This document shows, in pieces, positions 9,107-17,760 of a stretch of DNA of 64,000 nt. The notes beneath the pieces were generated by a model that was not told the DNA's origin, searched no databases, and saw only the letters and a program-made list of their open reading frames with translations. The stretch covers positions 1 through 64,000 of the forward strand of contig DASWTP010000151.1 in the NCBI GenBank assembly GCA_036402075.1, given 5' to 3'. Position numbers and translations under genes: made by a program. Positions within the stretch are counted from its first letter, which is position 1; every line of letters begins with the position of its first letter. The stretch is from Chryseosolibacter sp036402075. Lineage in GTDB: Bacteria > Bacteroidota > Bacteroidia > Cytophagales > Cyclobacteriaceae.

Positions 9107-11142
9107 AAACGCTCGCCATTATATTTACATTTTTTACCATCACGGTTCTTGCGCAGGATAAAGAAACCAATTTTAACAGAATTGCAGATGAATTGGTCGC
9201 CAATGAAAGCGATGAAGACGAAGCTGTTCTTGAATCCCGTTACGAAAACCTAACACTTCTGTTATCGAACCCGCTTGATCTCAATAAAGTGACTGTCGAG
9301 GAATTGCGGCAGCTATATTTTCTTAGCGAACATCAGATTCAGCAATTTGTAAAATACCGTGAAGAACAGGGTCAACTCCTTTCGATCTACGAGTTGCAGG
9401 CTGTTCCCGACTTCGACCAGCATACCATCAATACGCTGGCTCCCCTGGTGACCGTTGTCGATGAGGGAGAAAGAATCAATGCTTCCCTCTTAGGCCGGAT
9501 CATCGACCCTGGCAACGCATACCTGATCCTTCGATGGGATAAGACGCTTGAAACAAAGAAGGGGTTCACAAACGCGGCCGACTCGCTCCAGCGATACGTG
9601 GGCTCCGATCATAAATTCTTCACCCGGCTCCGCAGTGCCATTCCGTTCGACTACAGCATCGGGTTCACCTTTGAAAAAGATGCGGGCGAGAAATTTCAGT
9701 GGAACCCGCGGAAGCGAAAATTTGCAGCTGATTACAACTCCGCGCACATCCAACTAATCAACAAAGGCCGACTAACGAATTTTATTCTTGGTGACTACCA
9801 GGCACAATTCGGACAGGGCGTTGTTCTTGGAGGCGCCTTCGGTCTTGGCAAAAGTGCGGAGACCATTACGACTGTCCGAAGACCAACGATCGGATTCATG
9901 CCGCACACTTCTGCAGGCGAATCGGGTTTTTATCGTGGTGTGGCAGCCACATTCCAGGTGAATAAAAATCTGAAGGTGTCTGCATTTGGATCGCACATAT
10001 ACCGCGATGCAACCCTGAATGACACGGATGCGGGATCTGAAATAAATGCGTTTCAATATTCGGGGTTTCATCGAAATGCAAATGAACAGCGGTCAGAGCG
10101 AGTGACCGAAGAAGTAGTCGCGGGTTCGGTTCTTCAGTATTCGCGCAAGAGTTTTGATGCAGGCGTTGTGGTGCAGCACATTACTTTTCAACACCCGATC
10201 GTTAAGGAAAGAAATCTCTACAATCAGTTCACGTTTACCGGCACAGAGAATCTGAATGGCGGGATCTTCTACAATTACACCGTGAATAACTTTTGCTTGT
10301 TTGGAGAAACTGCCAAATCGGTAAAAGGCGGGCTCGCCACTGTGACAGGAGTCATTGGGTCGCTCACTCCATCACTGGATGTTTCCGTTCTGTATAGAAA
10401 CTACGGTGAGTCATATTACTCGTTTTATGCGAATCCGTTTTCCGAGAATACGCAAGCCCAAAACGAAGCTGGCATCTATTGGGGAATAAAGTATAAATGG
10501 AACAGGCGTTGGATGCTGTCGTCATATTTCGACTTATTTCGATTTCCATGGCTCGGATTCAGGCGCTATGCACCCGCGTCTGGCTTTGAGTGGCTCAGTC
10601 GGTTAACATTTCAACCTTCGAGGAAAATGTCGTTGTTCCTTCAGGCTCGGCAGGCGCACAAGCCGAGAAACATCGCGCAAGAAACAACGCAGCATCAGCT
10701 TGCCAACGGACGCAAAACCAATCTTTGGGCTTCGCTCACATACGCTGAGGGAATGCTGCGGATGCGAACACGAATCCAGTACAGCACTTTTTCATTCGAC
10801 CAAAAAACTTCTGATGGCATAGTATTGCTCCAGGGGCTGGGATTTGAGATCGGGAAACTTCAGCTGACAGCACATTATGCACTTTTTCAAACCGATGATT
10901 TTGACAATCGCCAATACGTTTACGAAAATGACGTGTACCTGGCCTTCTCATTGCCGAGCTATGATGGAAATGGAATCCGAAGTATGTTCATGGCACAGTA
11001 TTCCATCTCTAAAACCATCAGTGTCTATGCACGTTTTGCGCGAACGTACTATCACGATAAAGAGGAAATCGGCAGCGGCCTCGAATCGATTACTGGAAAT
11101 ACAAAGAATGATGTTAAATTTCAGGCGGTTTTACGGTTTTAA
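9103..11142 (+). CDS. Helix-hairpin-helix protein with outer-membrane barrel domain
   Basis: This 679-aa exported protein has a signal peptide (MKTLAIIFTFFTITVLAQ) and a ComEA-like helix-hairpin-helix region at about 58-115 (NPLDLNKVTVEELRQLYFLSEHQIQQFVKYREEQG, then SIYELQAVPDFDQHTI). About 560 residues with the aromatic and Gly pattern of an outer-membrane barrel follow, ending KFQAVLRF. HhH motifs bind DNA backbones nonspecifically. Combined with a barrel, this may handle DNA at the outer membrane, but that is inference. Its ATGA overlap with the upstream PorV/PorQ-like gene suggests the two act together. Confidence 0.8.
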   Translation: MKTLAIIFTFFTITVLAQDKETNFNRIADELVANESDEDEAVLESRYENLTLLLSNPLDLNKVTVEELRQLYFLSEHQIQQFVKYREEQGQLLSIYELQAVPDFDQHTINTLAPLVTVVDEGERINASLLGRIIDPGNAYLILRWDKTLETKKGFTNAADSLQRYVGSDHKFFTRLRSAIPFDYSIGFTFEKDAGEKFQWNPRKRKFAADYNSAHIQLINKGRLTNFILGDYQAQFGQGVVLGGAFGLGKSAETITTVRRPTIGFMPHTSAGESGFYRGVAATFQVNKNLKVSAFGSHIYRDATLNDTDAGSEINAFQYSGFHRNANEQRSERVTEEVVAGSVLQYSRKSFDAGVVVQHITFQHPIVKERNLYNQFTFTGTENLNGGIFYNYTVNNFCLFGETAKSVKGGLATVTGVIGSLTPSLDVSVLYRNYGESYYSFYANPFSENTQAQNEAGIYWGIKYKWNRRWMLSSYFDLFRFPWLGFRRYAPASGFEWLSRLTFQPSRKMSLFLQARQAHKPRNIAQETTQHQLANGRKTNLWASLTYAEGMLRMRTRIQYSTFSFDQKTSDGIVLLQGLGFEIGKLQLTAHYALFQTDDFDNRQYVYENDVYLAFSLPSYDGNGIRSMFMAQYSISKTISVYARFARTYYHDKEEIGSGLESITGNTKNDVKFQAVLRF

Positions 11143-11151
11143 ACACAAGCG

Positions 11152-11256
11152 ATGCACGCAGTTGATCAGATTACACCAGAAGTGCTCCTGGTGATGTGTA
11201 TTGGCGGAATCGCCTTTATCCTCATTTTCAAAGCTATTTTCCGGAAAAAGCACTGA
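11152..11256 (+). CDS. Possible 34-aa single-pass membrane protein
   Basis: A 34-codon ORF starts 9 bp after the HhH-barrel gene. The product has a short polar N-terminus (MHAVDQITPE), one hydrophobic helix (VLLVMCIGGIAFILIFKAIF) and a basic RKKH tail, so a single inner-membrane span with the C-terminus in the cytoplasm is predicted. The charge pattern and tight spacing favour a real gene, perhaps cotranscribed. I do not recognise it. Confidence 0.45.
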   Translation: MHAVDQITPEVLLVMCIGGIAFILIFKAIFRKKH

Positions 11257-11395
11257 ACGCGCGGATGCTGATTCTGTCGACAAACGGAATTTTTTGTAAT
11301 TTTAAGTGAGTTCCCGCCTGTTGAATTACAATTACAATCGTTCACGTAACGGTATTTACCCTAACTATTCACCTCACAAGAACTTAAACTATACC

Positions 11396-12121
11396 ATGAA
11401 AACCAGATTAATCGTCTTAACACTTTTCCTTTTTTCCAGCGCGGCATTTTCGCAAGTGACGAAAAAAACGCTCGAACTTCCGGAGTTCAAGAGCATTTAT
11501 GTGAACTCGAATTACACCGTGTATCTCAAGCAAACCAACAAGCAGGAAGTTAATGTGGAAGCGTTGACCGAAATATTTTCCGCCAGTGACATCAAGGTGG
11601 AGAATGGTGTGCTGCTCATCAACATTGAACGCAAACCTGAAAACCCGAACAAGAGCTTATGGGCAAAGATTGATGATATTAAACTCAATCCTACGATGAA
11701 GCTTTACGTGAGCATGAAAAATATTGATGAACTACAGGTGAACAGCAACGGAAAGATCATCTCCGAAAATTCCCTCGCAGCAAACAACCTGAAGCTCGCA
11801 GTTAACGGTAACGGAAGCATGGACCTCGACATCAAGGGTGACATCATCAAGTCGGAAGTGTCGGGCTCGGGTAACCTAGCACTCCGCGGATATGCTACGT
11901 CAATCGATGCGCTGGTGAGCGGCTCCGGTGCAATCAATGGTTTTAACTGCCCGGTAGAAAGCGCAAAAATTAAGGTGACTGGATCGGGCACCTGTGAAGT
12001 TAATGTGACTAATGTTATTGATGCGATGGTGCTCGGCAGCGGCCAGGTAAAGCACAAAGGCAACACGAAGAATACGCAGAAAAAAGTGTATGGCTCCGGC
12101 AGCGTTGACCGGGCGTATTAA
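11396..12121 (+). CDS. Head-GIN domain protein (DUF2807)
   Basis: This 241-aa exported protein has a clear signal peptide (MKTRLIVLTLFLFSSAAFS-Q) and a beta-helical DUF2807 head-GIN domain with recurring turns such as VNSNGKII, VNGNGSMDL, VSGSGNLAL, VSGSGAINGF and VTGSGTCEV. Such proteins are abundant in Bacteroidota and are presumed to sit in the periplasm or at the outer membrane, with no defined activity. I start at the ATG at 11396, where the signal peptide begins; the open frame extends upstream without a better start. A terminator hairpin follows at 12148. Confidence 0.9.
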   Translation: MKTRLIVLTLFLFSSAAFSQVTKKTLELPEFKSIYVNSNYTVYLKQTNKQEVNVEALTEIFSASDIKVENGVLLINIERKPENPNKSLWAKIDDIKLNPTMKLYVSMKNIDELQVNSNGKIISENSLAANNLKLAVNGNGSMDLDIKGDIIKSEVSGSGNLALRGYATSIDALVSGSGAINGFNCPVESAKIKVTGSGTCEVNVTNVIDAMVLGSGQVKHKGNTKNTQKKVYGSGSVDRAY

Positions 12122-12147
12122 CATATTCCATGACGACCATTGTAAGG

Positions 12148-12170
12148 AAAGCACAGAAATGTGCTTTTTT
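12148..12170 (+). terminator. Rho-independent terminator after the head-GIN gene
   Basis: AAAGCAC and GTGCTTT pair as a 7-bp stem around a 6-nt loop (AGAAAT), and the T-run continues to 12170. It lies 26 bp past the stop of the head-GIN gene. Confidence 0.8.
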
Positions 12171-12423
12171 CGTGTGTGGAGATATATGTTGTAACGAATA
12201 CTTTGACCGGTAAAGCGGCTGGAGACGCTTGATTCCGTTAAAAAACCGGAAATCGGCCAAAATTCACGAAAATGGCGATCTCCCTTGTTATGAGCATTTT
12301 TTTGTTACCTTTAACTTGTTAATTGATTCAATCTTTCTCTGTGCCTCATCAATTTTCATTGTGTCGTTCCAGTCAAAGTTTGACAGTTTTCGTAAATCAT
12401 TTTCTCATTTATTTTTCAAAACA
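12171..12423 (+). other. Long leader upstream of the RRM gene
   Basis: This 253-bp stretch is AT-rich near its 3' end and contains no convincing gene, although the frame of the RRM gene stays open back to 12229 without a start of good quality. A long untranslated leader would fit a cold-regulated RNA-binding protein, but no specific structure is evident by eye. Confidence 0.35.
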
Positions 12424-12759
12424 ATGAACATTTATGTTGCCAACATCCCTTTTAAGGCATCCGAACAGGAATTGAAGGGATTATTCGAAGAGTATGGCGA
12501 AGTATCTTCAGCCAAAATCATCATGGACAAAGTAACACAGCGTAGTCGTGGTTTCGGTTTTATCGAAATGGCAGACGAAGCTGCTGGTCGCCAGGCCATC
12601 ACGAGCCTGAACGGTTTCAATTTCTTAGGTAAGACCCTGGTTGTAAACGAAGCTAGACCGAAAACTGACGCTCCTCGCAGCGGTGGTGGCGGTGGCGGTT
12701 ACCGAAGTGGTGGAGGCGGTGGTGGATTCAACCGCAGAAGCAACAATAACGAATATTAA
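12424..12759 (+). CDS. RRM-type RNA-binding protein with Gly-rich tail
   Basis: This 111-aa protein is a single RNA recognition motif. RNP2 is IYVANI at residues 3-8 and RNP1 is RGFGFIEM near residue 42. After the RRM (through about residue 80) comes a Gly/Arg/Asn-rich tail with repeated GGGGGGYRSGGGGGGF runs. Proteins of this build bind single-stranded RNA and are often cold-induced in cyanobacteria and Bacteroidota. The ATG at 12424 starts right at the RRM. A strong terminator follows at 12782. Confidence 0.93.
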   Translation: MNIYVANIPFKASEQELKGLFEEYGEVSSAKIIMDKVTQRSRGFGFIEMADEAAGRQAITSLNGFNFLGKTLVVNEARPKTDAPRSGGGGGGYRSGGGGGGFNRRSNNNEY

Positions 12760-12781
12760 TCATCACGCGATAAATGAAACC

Positions 12782-12810
12782 AAAGCTGTCTCGAAAGGGC
12801 AGCTTTTTTA
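12782..12810 (+). terminator. Rho-independent terminator after the RRM gene
   Basis: AAAGCTG (12782-12788) pairs with CAGCTTT (12800-12806) and the T-run extends to 12809. It lies 22 bp downstream of the RRM gene stop. Confidence 0.85.
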
Positions 12811-13131
12811 TTTACGCTGTGTGTAGTTCTTCTTATCACATAGGCATCTGAAAGAAGAAATTAGGAATTAGGAATTAGGAATTAGGAATTAGGAATAGAG
12901 CTCGCAAAAGCAAAGTTAGTTCTTGTCCTCACTTATTTACACCCGTGTCAAAAGAGAAGTCCGACAAATGCGAATCCCTGCTCCGGCTGTTTACTAATGC
13001 CTAATGCCTCAATGCCCAATGCCTCTTACATGTAGTGTTCCATGCTCAAAGCCCTCAAAGTCTTTACAGATTTCTTTAGCTATTACCGAAAAAATTAACT
13101 AAACTTTGTATACACCAAAAATAAATGGCTT
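12811..13131. repeat. Intergenic region with inverted heptamer tracts
   Basis: No gene is visible in this 321-bp gap. It holds five perfect ATTAGGA heptamers at 12860-12894. On the far side, 12994-13025, is a tract of units resembling CTAATGC and CAATGCC. Read on the opposite strand, the second tract gives ATTAGGC units, so the two tracts form a loose inverted pair differing by one base per unit and separated by about 100 bp. Confidence 0.65.
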
Positions 13132-13581
13132 ATGAGTGTCATCACCGATGTTGAAAGGTGGGGTAACAGTCATCGCCCTGGCTTTCTTGATATTTTTCGA
13201 ATGGCCCTTGGAATCTTCATCACCTACAAAGGGCTTCACTTTATTACGCACATGAACGAGCTGGAAAACACAACGGCAGGCATTAATGTTTGGTTTGCGG
13301 GAGCGTTCCTTGCTCACTACGTTATTTTTGCCCACATTCTCGCGGGCCCACTCATCGCAGCCGGACTTTTCACCCGAGTTGCGTGCGCCTTGCAACTACC
13401 GATCCTCATCGGAGCAGTGTTCCTGGTCAATTATCCGAAGGGCCTTTTTTCGGTTGGAAATCATATGGAGCTTGAGATTTCGCTTATGGTGCTCGTTGGC
13501 CTCGTAGTCTTCATGATTTTCGGTGCCGGACGTTTTTCTATTGACGCCATCCGAAGGCGCGAAATGGAGGCCATCCATTAA
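13132..13581 (+). CDS. DoxX-like membrane protein
   Basis: This 149-aa protein is predicted to have four membrane helices: about 18-38, 55-75, 82-103 and 115-137. The layout and the GLFTRVACALQLPILIGAVFLVN segment resemble the DoxX/DoxX-like family of small inner-membrane proteins, whose biochemical role is mostly undefined. It is a single-gene unit followed by a strong terminator. The ATG at 13132 gives a short hydrophilic N-terminus before the first helix. Confidence 0.75.
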   Translation: MSVITDVERWGNSHRPGFLDIFRMALGIFITYKGLHFITHMNELENTTAGINVWFAGAFLAHYVIFAHILAGPLIAAGLFTRVACALQLPILIGAVFLVNYPKGLFSVGNHMELEISLMVLVGLVVFMIFGAGRFSIDAIRRREMEAIH

Positions 13582-13609
13582 AATATTTCTTCCTAACCAA
13601 ACCTAATCC

Positions 13610-13640
13610 AAAAGGGCATCCCAACAGATGCCCTTTTCTT
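13610..13640 (+). terminator. Strong Rho-independent terminator after the DoxX-like gene
   Basis: AAAAGGGCATC (13610-13620) and GATGCCCTTTT (13627-13637) form a perfect 11-bp stem around CCAACA, with a T-rich end. It separates the DoxX-like gene from the gluconate pair. Confidence 0.9.
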
Positions 13641-13662
13641 ATATATTCACAGAAAAAAATTT

Positions 13663-15138
13663 GTGAGCAGCTACGTTATTGGCATCGATATCGGAACGGG
13701 AAGCACAAAAGCATTGGCTGTCGACTCGAAGGGTGCAACCATCACCTCAAGCCAGGTGCACTACGATATCGACACTCGCATGCCTGGGTATTGCGAACAG
13801 GATCCGGAAATTGTATGGAACGCCTTCTCCAGCTGCATCAAAAAAATAACAACAGAACTCAAGTCGGCCCCTGAAGCGATCGTGCTGAGCAGTGCGATGC
13901 ATAGCGTGATACCGGTAAACGAATCCGGCACAGCGATCCATCCAATGATTATCTGGGCCGACAACCGAAGTGCCTCCATTGCAAAACGAATTCACGAATC
14001 ATCCCTTGGGGAGATGCTCTACGAGCAAAACGGAACACCCCTTCATGCAATGGCCCCGCTTTGCAAGATCTTGTGGCTGAAGGAAAACGACAAAACCGTT
14101 TTCAGGAACACATTCAAGTTTATCTCCATGAAGGAATATATCTGGTTCAAGATGTTCAATGATTACCAGGTTGATCATTCGATCGCTTCCGCAACAGCCC
14201 TGATGGACATCCAAAAATGCGAGTGGAATCCAAACGCACTCTCGTTGCTTGACCTTGGCAACGACAAATTTTCGCAGCTGGTGGCCACCAACTACAAACG
14301 CAGCAACGCGAATTCAGAAGCGTGTAGCGTGCTCGGCATACTTCCTCGGACCATCGTCATTGCAGGCGCTAGCGATGGTTGTCTTGCTAACCTCGGAAGT
14401 TTTGCGACTGACCCCGGAATCGCAGCGTTGACCATCGGCACAAGTGGTGCCGTGCGTGTCGCAAGTCACCAGCCAGTTTACAACTTCAAGGCGATGACCT
14501 TCAATTACCGGCTTGACGAAAATACGTTTATCTGCGGTGGCCCGACCAACAACGGTGGAGTCGTGCTCAAGTGGTATGTCACAAATTTCCTTAAGCTTCC
14601 GCTGGCAACAGCCGATGATTATAATAAAGTGCTGACCACGATCACTACAGCACCGCCCGGCTCCAGTGGATTGATCTTTCTTCCGTACTTGTTCGGAGAG
14701 CGCGCCCCCATCTGGAACAGCGACTCGTTTGGCGTTTTCTTTGGAATCAAGAGCCAGCACAAGCAAGAACATTTCACCCGGGCTGTAGTCGAGGGTATTT
14801 CCTTTGCATTGTATGACATTGCCGAGAACCTTATGGCGGGTGGCACTTCAATCCGGCAAATTCATGTTAGTGGTGGTTTCGTGCGATCATCAGCATGGCT
14901 CCAGATCCTTGCAGATATATTTAATATCAAAGTTTGTTTGCTGAACACCGATGACGCGTCCGCGCTGGGAGCCGCCTTTCTCGGATTAAAAGAGATGGGA
15001 ATGATCAGCGACATTAAAGCACTGCAGCCGGGAACAGTCAAGGAGGTTCTTCCTCACCGTGCTCATCATGAACTGTACCGTAAGAATTTTGAAGCCTATC
15101 GAAAAGTTTATAATTGCACCAAAGAACTAATGATCTAA
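13663..15138 (+). CDS. gntK: Gluconokinase, FGGY family
   Basis: This 491-aa FGGY sugar kinase probably phosphorylates gluconate to 6-phosphogluconate. The N-terminal phosphate loop IGIDIGTGSTKALAVD, the PGYCEQDPEIVW segment, the middle GASDGCLANLGS and TIGTSGAVRV motifs, and the C-terminal HVSGGFVRSSAWLQILADIF signature are all present. The GTG start at 13663 lies directly before the ATP-binding domain. It is followed after 3 bp by a 6-phosphogluconate dehydrogenase, which supports gluconate over xylulose or glycerol as substrate. Confidence 0.88.
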   Translation: MSSYVIGIDIGTGSTKALAVDSKGATITSSQVHYDIDTRMPGYCEQDPEIVWNAFSSCIKKITTELKSAPEAIVLSSAMHSVIPVNESGTAIHPMIIWADNRSASIAKRIHESSLGEMLYEQNGTPLHAMAPLCKILWLKENDKTVFRNTFKFISMKEYIWFKMFNDYQVDHSIASATALMDIQKCEWNPNALSLLDLGNDKFSQLVATNYKRSNANSEACSVLGILPRTIVIAGASDGCLANLGSFATDPGIAALTIGTSGAVRVASHQPVYNFKAMTFNYRLDENTFICGGPTNNGGVVLKWYVTNFLKLPLATADDYNKVLTTITTAPPGSSGLIFLPYLFGERAPIWNSDSFGVFFGIKSQHKQEHFTRAVVEGISFALYDIAENLMAGGTSIRQIHVSGGFVRSSAWLQILADIFNIKVCLLNTDDASALGAAFLGLKEMGMISDIKALQPGTVKEVLPHRAHHELYRKNFEAYRKVYNCTKELMI

Positions 15139-15141
15139 CCT

Positions 15142-16038
15142 ATGGAAATCGGACTTGTCGGCCTGGGAAAAATGGGATTTAATCTCGCCCAGAATATTCA
15201 TAACCACCAACATCAGCTCACGGCATTTGACCTGAACAATACACTGGTTGAAGGTATCTCAAAAAAAGGTGTGAAGACAGTCAGCTCACTTGACGCACTG
15301 GCAAAAACCTTCACGGGTAAAAAAGTTATCTGGCTGATGATTCCTGCCGGCAGCGCTGTCGACAAAACCATTGAAGCACTCAAACCAATGCTGAAGGCGG
15401 GAGATATTCTCATTGATGGCGGAAACTCAAACTACAAAGACACCGTTCGCAGATCGGCTGATCTCGCCAGCGCCCAAATTGATTTCCTCGATTGCGGAAC
15501 CAGTGGCGGAACGGAAGGTGCGCTGCATGGTGTCTGCGCAATGATTGGTGGCAGCAAACAAGCCTTTGCTTACTGTGAGCCTTTATTTAAGGACATTGCG
15601 CTCCGGGGCGGATATTTATACTGTGGAGAGTCGGGCGCTGGCCATTTTGTAAAAATGATTCACAACGGAATTGAATACGGCATGATGCAGTCAATCGCTG
15701 AAGGATTTGAAGTAATGCAGCGCAGCAACTTTAAGCTCAATCTAAAGGACGTTGCAGGCGTTTGGAATCATGGATCGGTGGTCCGAAGCTGGCTCATGGA
15801 ACTTACAGAAAACGCATTATCAAAAGATCCGAACCTTGATTCCATAAAAGGTATAATGCACTCATCAGGTGAAGGTAAATGGACACTCGACCACGCATTG
15901 GAAAATCAGATTGCAACGCCAGTCATTGCGCTTTCGGTGTTGATGCGTTACCGCTCACTGCAGGAGGATACATTCTCCGGAAAAATTGTCGCTGCGTTGA
16001 GGAATGAATTTGGCGGGCATGCGGTGGAGAAGAAGTGA
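15142..16038 (+). CDS. gnd: 6-phosphogluconate dehydrogenase (decarboxylating), short form
   Basis: This 298-aa enzyme oxidises and decarboxylates 6-phosphogluconate to ribulose 5-phosphate. The N-terminal dinucleotide fold is GLVGLGKMGFNLA, the substrate motif DCGTSGGTEGA is near residue 115, and the catalytic KMIHNGIEYGMMQ segment is near 170. At about 300 residues it belongs to the short class, often NAD-preferring, rather than the 470-residue NADP enzyme. Together with the preceding gluconokinase it forms a two-gene gluconate shunt into the pentose phosphate pathway; no transporter is adjacent. Confidence 0.92.
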   Translation: MEIGLVGLGKMGFNLAQNIHNHQHQLTAFDLNNTLVEGISKKGVKTVSSLDALAKTFTGKKVIWLMIPAGSAVDKTIEALKPMLKAGDILIDGGNSNYKDTVRRSADLASAQIDFLDCGTSGGTEGALHGVCAMIGGSKQAFAYCEPLFKDIALRGGYLYCGESGAGHFVKMIHNGIEYGMMQSIAEGFEVMQRSNFKLNLKDVAGVWNHGSVVRSWLMELTENALSKDPNLDSIKGIMHSSGEGKWTLDHALENQIATPVIALSVLMRYRSLQEDTFSGKIVAALRNEFGGHAVEKK

Positions 16039-16453
16039 GATGTGCTCAGGTGTTCAGGTGCTCGTGTGCTCATGTGGGAGCAGAAGTAAATTGAAGAGAT
16101 GTCTCCCATTTGAGAATTGCGGCTGATGGAGTGTTAAGGTGCTAAGGTATTAAAGTGTTAATGTTGGTCAGGGATTAACTTACGCGGGCCTGATTGACTA
16201 TTTTCCGGGGATGCCGAATTTTTAACACATTCCCGCCTGCATCAAAGTCGGACTTGAATCGGACCGTGCGCAATATCACCCTTAAGAATATTTTCGACTA
16301 TCGCCATGAAGGGTTAGAGCTCCGACTTTAACACTTTAACACCTTAACACGCTAACACCTTAACGCCATGCCGTGTCGAACAAGTAAACCATTGCTCCGC
16401 GAGTCATCTCACCGCAACATGAGCACATGAGCACATGCTAACATGAGCACATC
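16039..16453. repeat. Gene-free convergent gap with nested inverted octamer tracts
   Basis: No gene is visible between gnd and the convergent metallophosphoesterase. An outer pair of tracts starts near 16037 with units like TGTGCTCA and recurs inverted at about 16417-16455 as ATGAGCAC repeats; over 40 aligned bases 34 match. An inner pair lies at 16131-16161 (units like GTGTTAAG) and inverted at 16328-16364 (units like TTAACACC). Transcription through the region could form long imperfect hairpins and may end both convergent transcripts (inference). Confidence 0.7.
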
Positions 16454-17704
16454 TCATCCCCTTTCAAGCTTCATCAACGTCAGCTCCGGAGGCATTCCAA
16501 TTCTTCCGGGATAACCCAAATACCCAAAGCCCCGATTGACATAAAGAAATTGCTGTCCTTCCTGGTAAAGTCCCGCCCACTGCTTGTAGGCATACTGTGA
16601 TGGACTCCATCTAAAATTACCGATCTCAACACCGAACTGAAATCCATGCGTGTGACCGGAGAATTGAACATCAATGTCCTTATATAACGGGCGAACTTGT
16701 GCGTCCCAATGGCTGGGGTCATGTGACAAAAGCAGTTTTACAGCGGCCTCTTCCGTACCCTTATGAGCAAGATTGAGTTTACCATATTTCGCAAACCTTC
16801 CTCCTCCCCAGTTTTCATTTCCCAGGATCGCGAGCTTTTCCCCTCCCTGTTCAATGATGTGATTTTGATTCATCAGCAACTTGAAGTTCATCAGTCGATG
16901 CGCCTCAATGAGGTCTTTGAAGTTGTCACGCTTCTCATCGATCGTTCTCCACGCGTGGTAGTCACCGTAATCATGGTTGCCGGTTACCGAATAAACACCC
17001 AGAGGCGCCCTGAATTTGCTGAAGATATCAATGTACTCTTTAACTTCAGCGGCCTCGTTGTTCACAAGATCACCTGTAAAAAAAATGACATCCGGTTTTT
17101 CATTTAACAGCATTTCCACTCCTCCCTTAACAGCTGTTTTATTGAAAAAGCTTCCGGAGTGAATATCGGAGACATGTCCTATCGTGATGCCATCGAATGA
17201 CTTTGGAAGATTTGGCAACTTCACCGTCACCCGCTTCACGCGATAGTCATGAGCACCCGAAATTATTCCGTAGGCCATCGCACCGAAGGGAATTGCGGAG
17301 GCGACCAACGCTGTCTTCGCCAGAAACTCCGAGCGTGGAATAGCCGGGCCGATTAATTTGTCAGGTTCCGGATTATAAAACATGTTAGCAACCCAACGAA
17401 CGCCACGCTGCAAATCATCCACGAGCACAAACACAATTCCGAAAATCTTAGAAAAGTAAGTAGCGAATAACCCTGTGAGAATCCAGTTTCGCGTAGCGGT
17501 TGGAAATTTATAAGGATCCGAAAAACTCCACCAGGCAAGCGCAAGTATGGCAAGGATTGTTGGGATCCAAAAGCCGAAACGAGCCCCGTTTCGCCAGCCA
17601 GCAGACCACTCTTTACTAACAGCCAAAACAGCCTGAAACAAGTAATAATCCACCAGCAGAAAGAAGATTATGAAGAAAATGAATGTCATCACACGGGGTT
17701 TCAT
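16454..17704 (-). CDS. Membrane-anchored metallophosphoesterase
   Basis: This 416-aa protein has a membrane region with helices at about residues 7-28, 43-62 and 75-95, then a calcineurin-like phosphoesterase domain from about 165. Metal-binding motifs are in order: VSDIHSG, FTGDLVNN, VTGNHDYGDY, LLSHDP and FSGHTHGFQFG. The layout resembles YkuE/YaeI-type enzymes, some of which hydrolyse lipid-linked substrates such as UDP-diacylglucosamine; the actual substrate here is unknown. It is downstream of the efflux operon but separated by a terminator hairpin. Confidence 0.88.
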   Translation of the reverse strand: MKPRVMTFIFFIIFFLLVDYYLFQAVLAVSKEWSAGWRNGARFGFWIPTILAILALAWWSFSDPYKFPTATRNWILTGLFATYFSKIFGIVFVLVDDLQRGVRWVANMFYNPEPDKLIGPAIPRSEFLAKTALVASAIPFGAMAYGIISGAHDYRVKRVTVKLPNLPKSFDGITIGHVSDIHSGSFFNKTAVKGGVEMLLNEKPDVIFFTGDLVNNEAAEVKEYIDIFSKFRAPLGVYSVTGNHDYGDYHAWRTIDEKRDNFKDLIEAHRLMNFKLLMNQNHIIEQGGEKLAILGNENWGGGRFAKYGKLNLAHKGTEEAAVKLLLSHDPSHWDAQVRPLYKDIDVQFSGHTHGFQFGVEIGNFRWSPSQYAYKQWAGLYQEGQQFLYVNRGFGYLGYPGRIGMPPELTLMKLERG

Positions 17705-17705
17705 A

Positions 17706-17744
17706 TAAAAGAAGAAAGTCGCCTTATTTTGTAAGACGACTTTC
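17706..17744 (-). terminator. Terminator after the RND efflux operon
   Basis: On the minus strand GAAAGTCG and CGACTTTC pair, the stem extends with CTTA/TAAG after one mismatch, and a pyrimidine-rich tract follows. It lies just beyond the stop of the RND permease gene and before the metallophosphoesterase start. Confidence 0.65.
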
Positions 17745-17760
17745 CCAAAATTTTAGTTCA

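Noticed and set aside
12660..12755. GGT/GGC repeats as possible microsatellite
   Set aside because: They encode the Gly-rich tail of the RRM protein, a normal feature of this family.
12860..12894. Possible CRISPR array
   Set aside because: Units are 7 nt and contiguous, with no spacers; no cas genes are present anywhere in the window.
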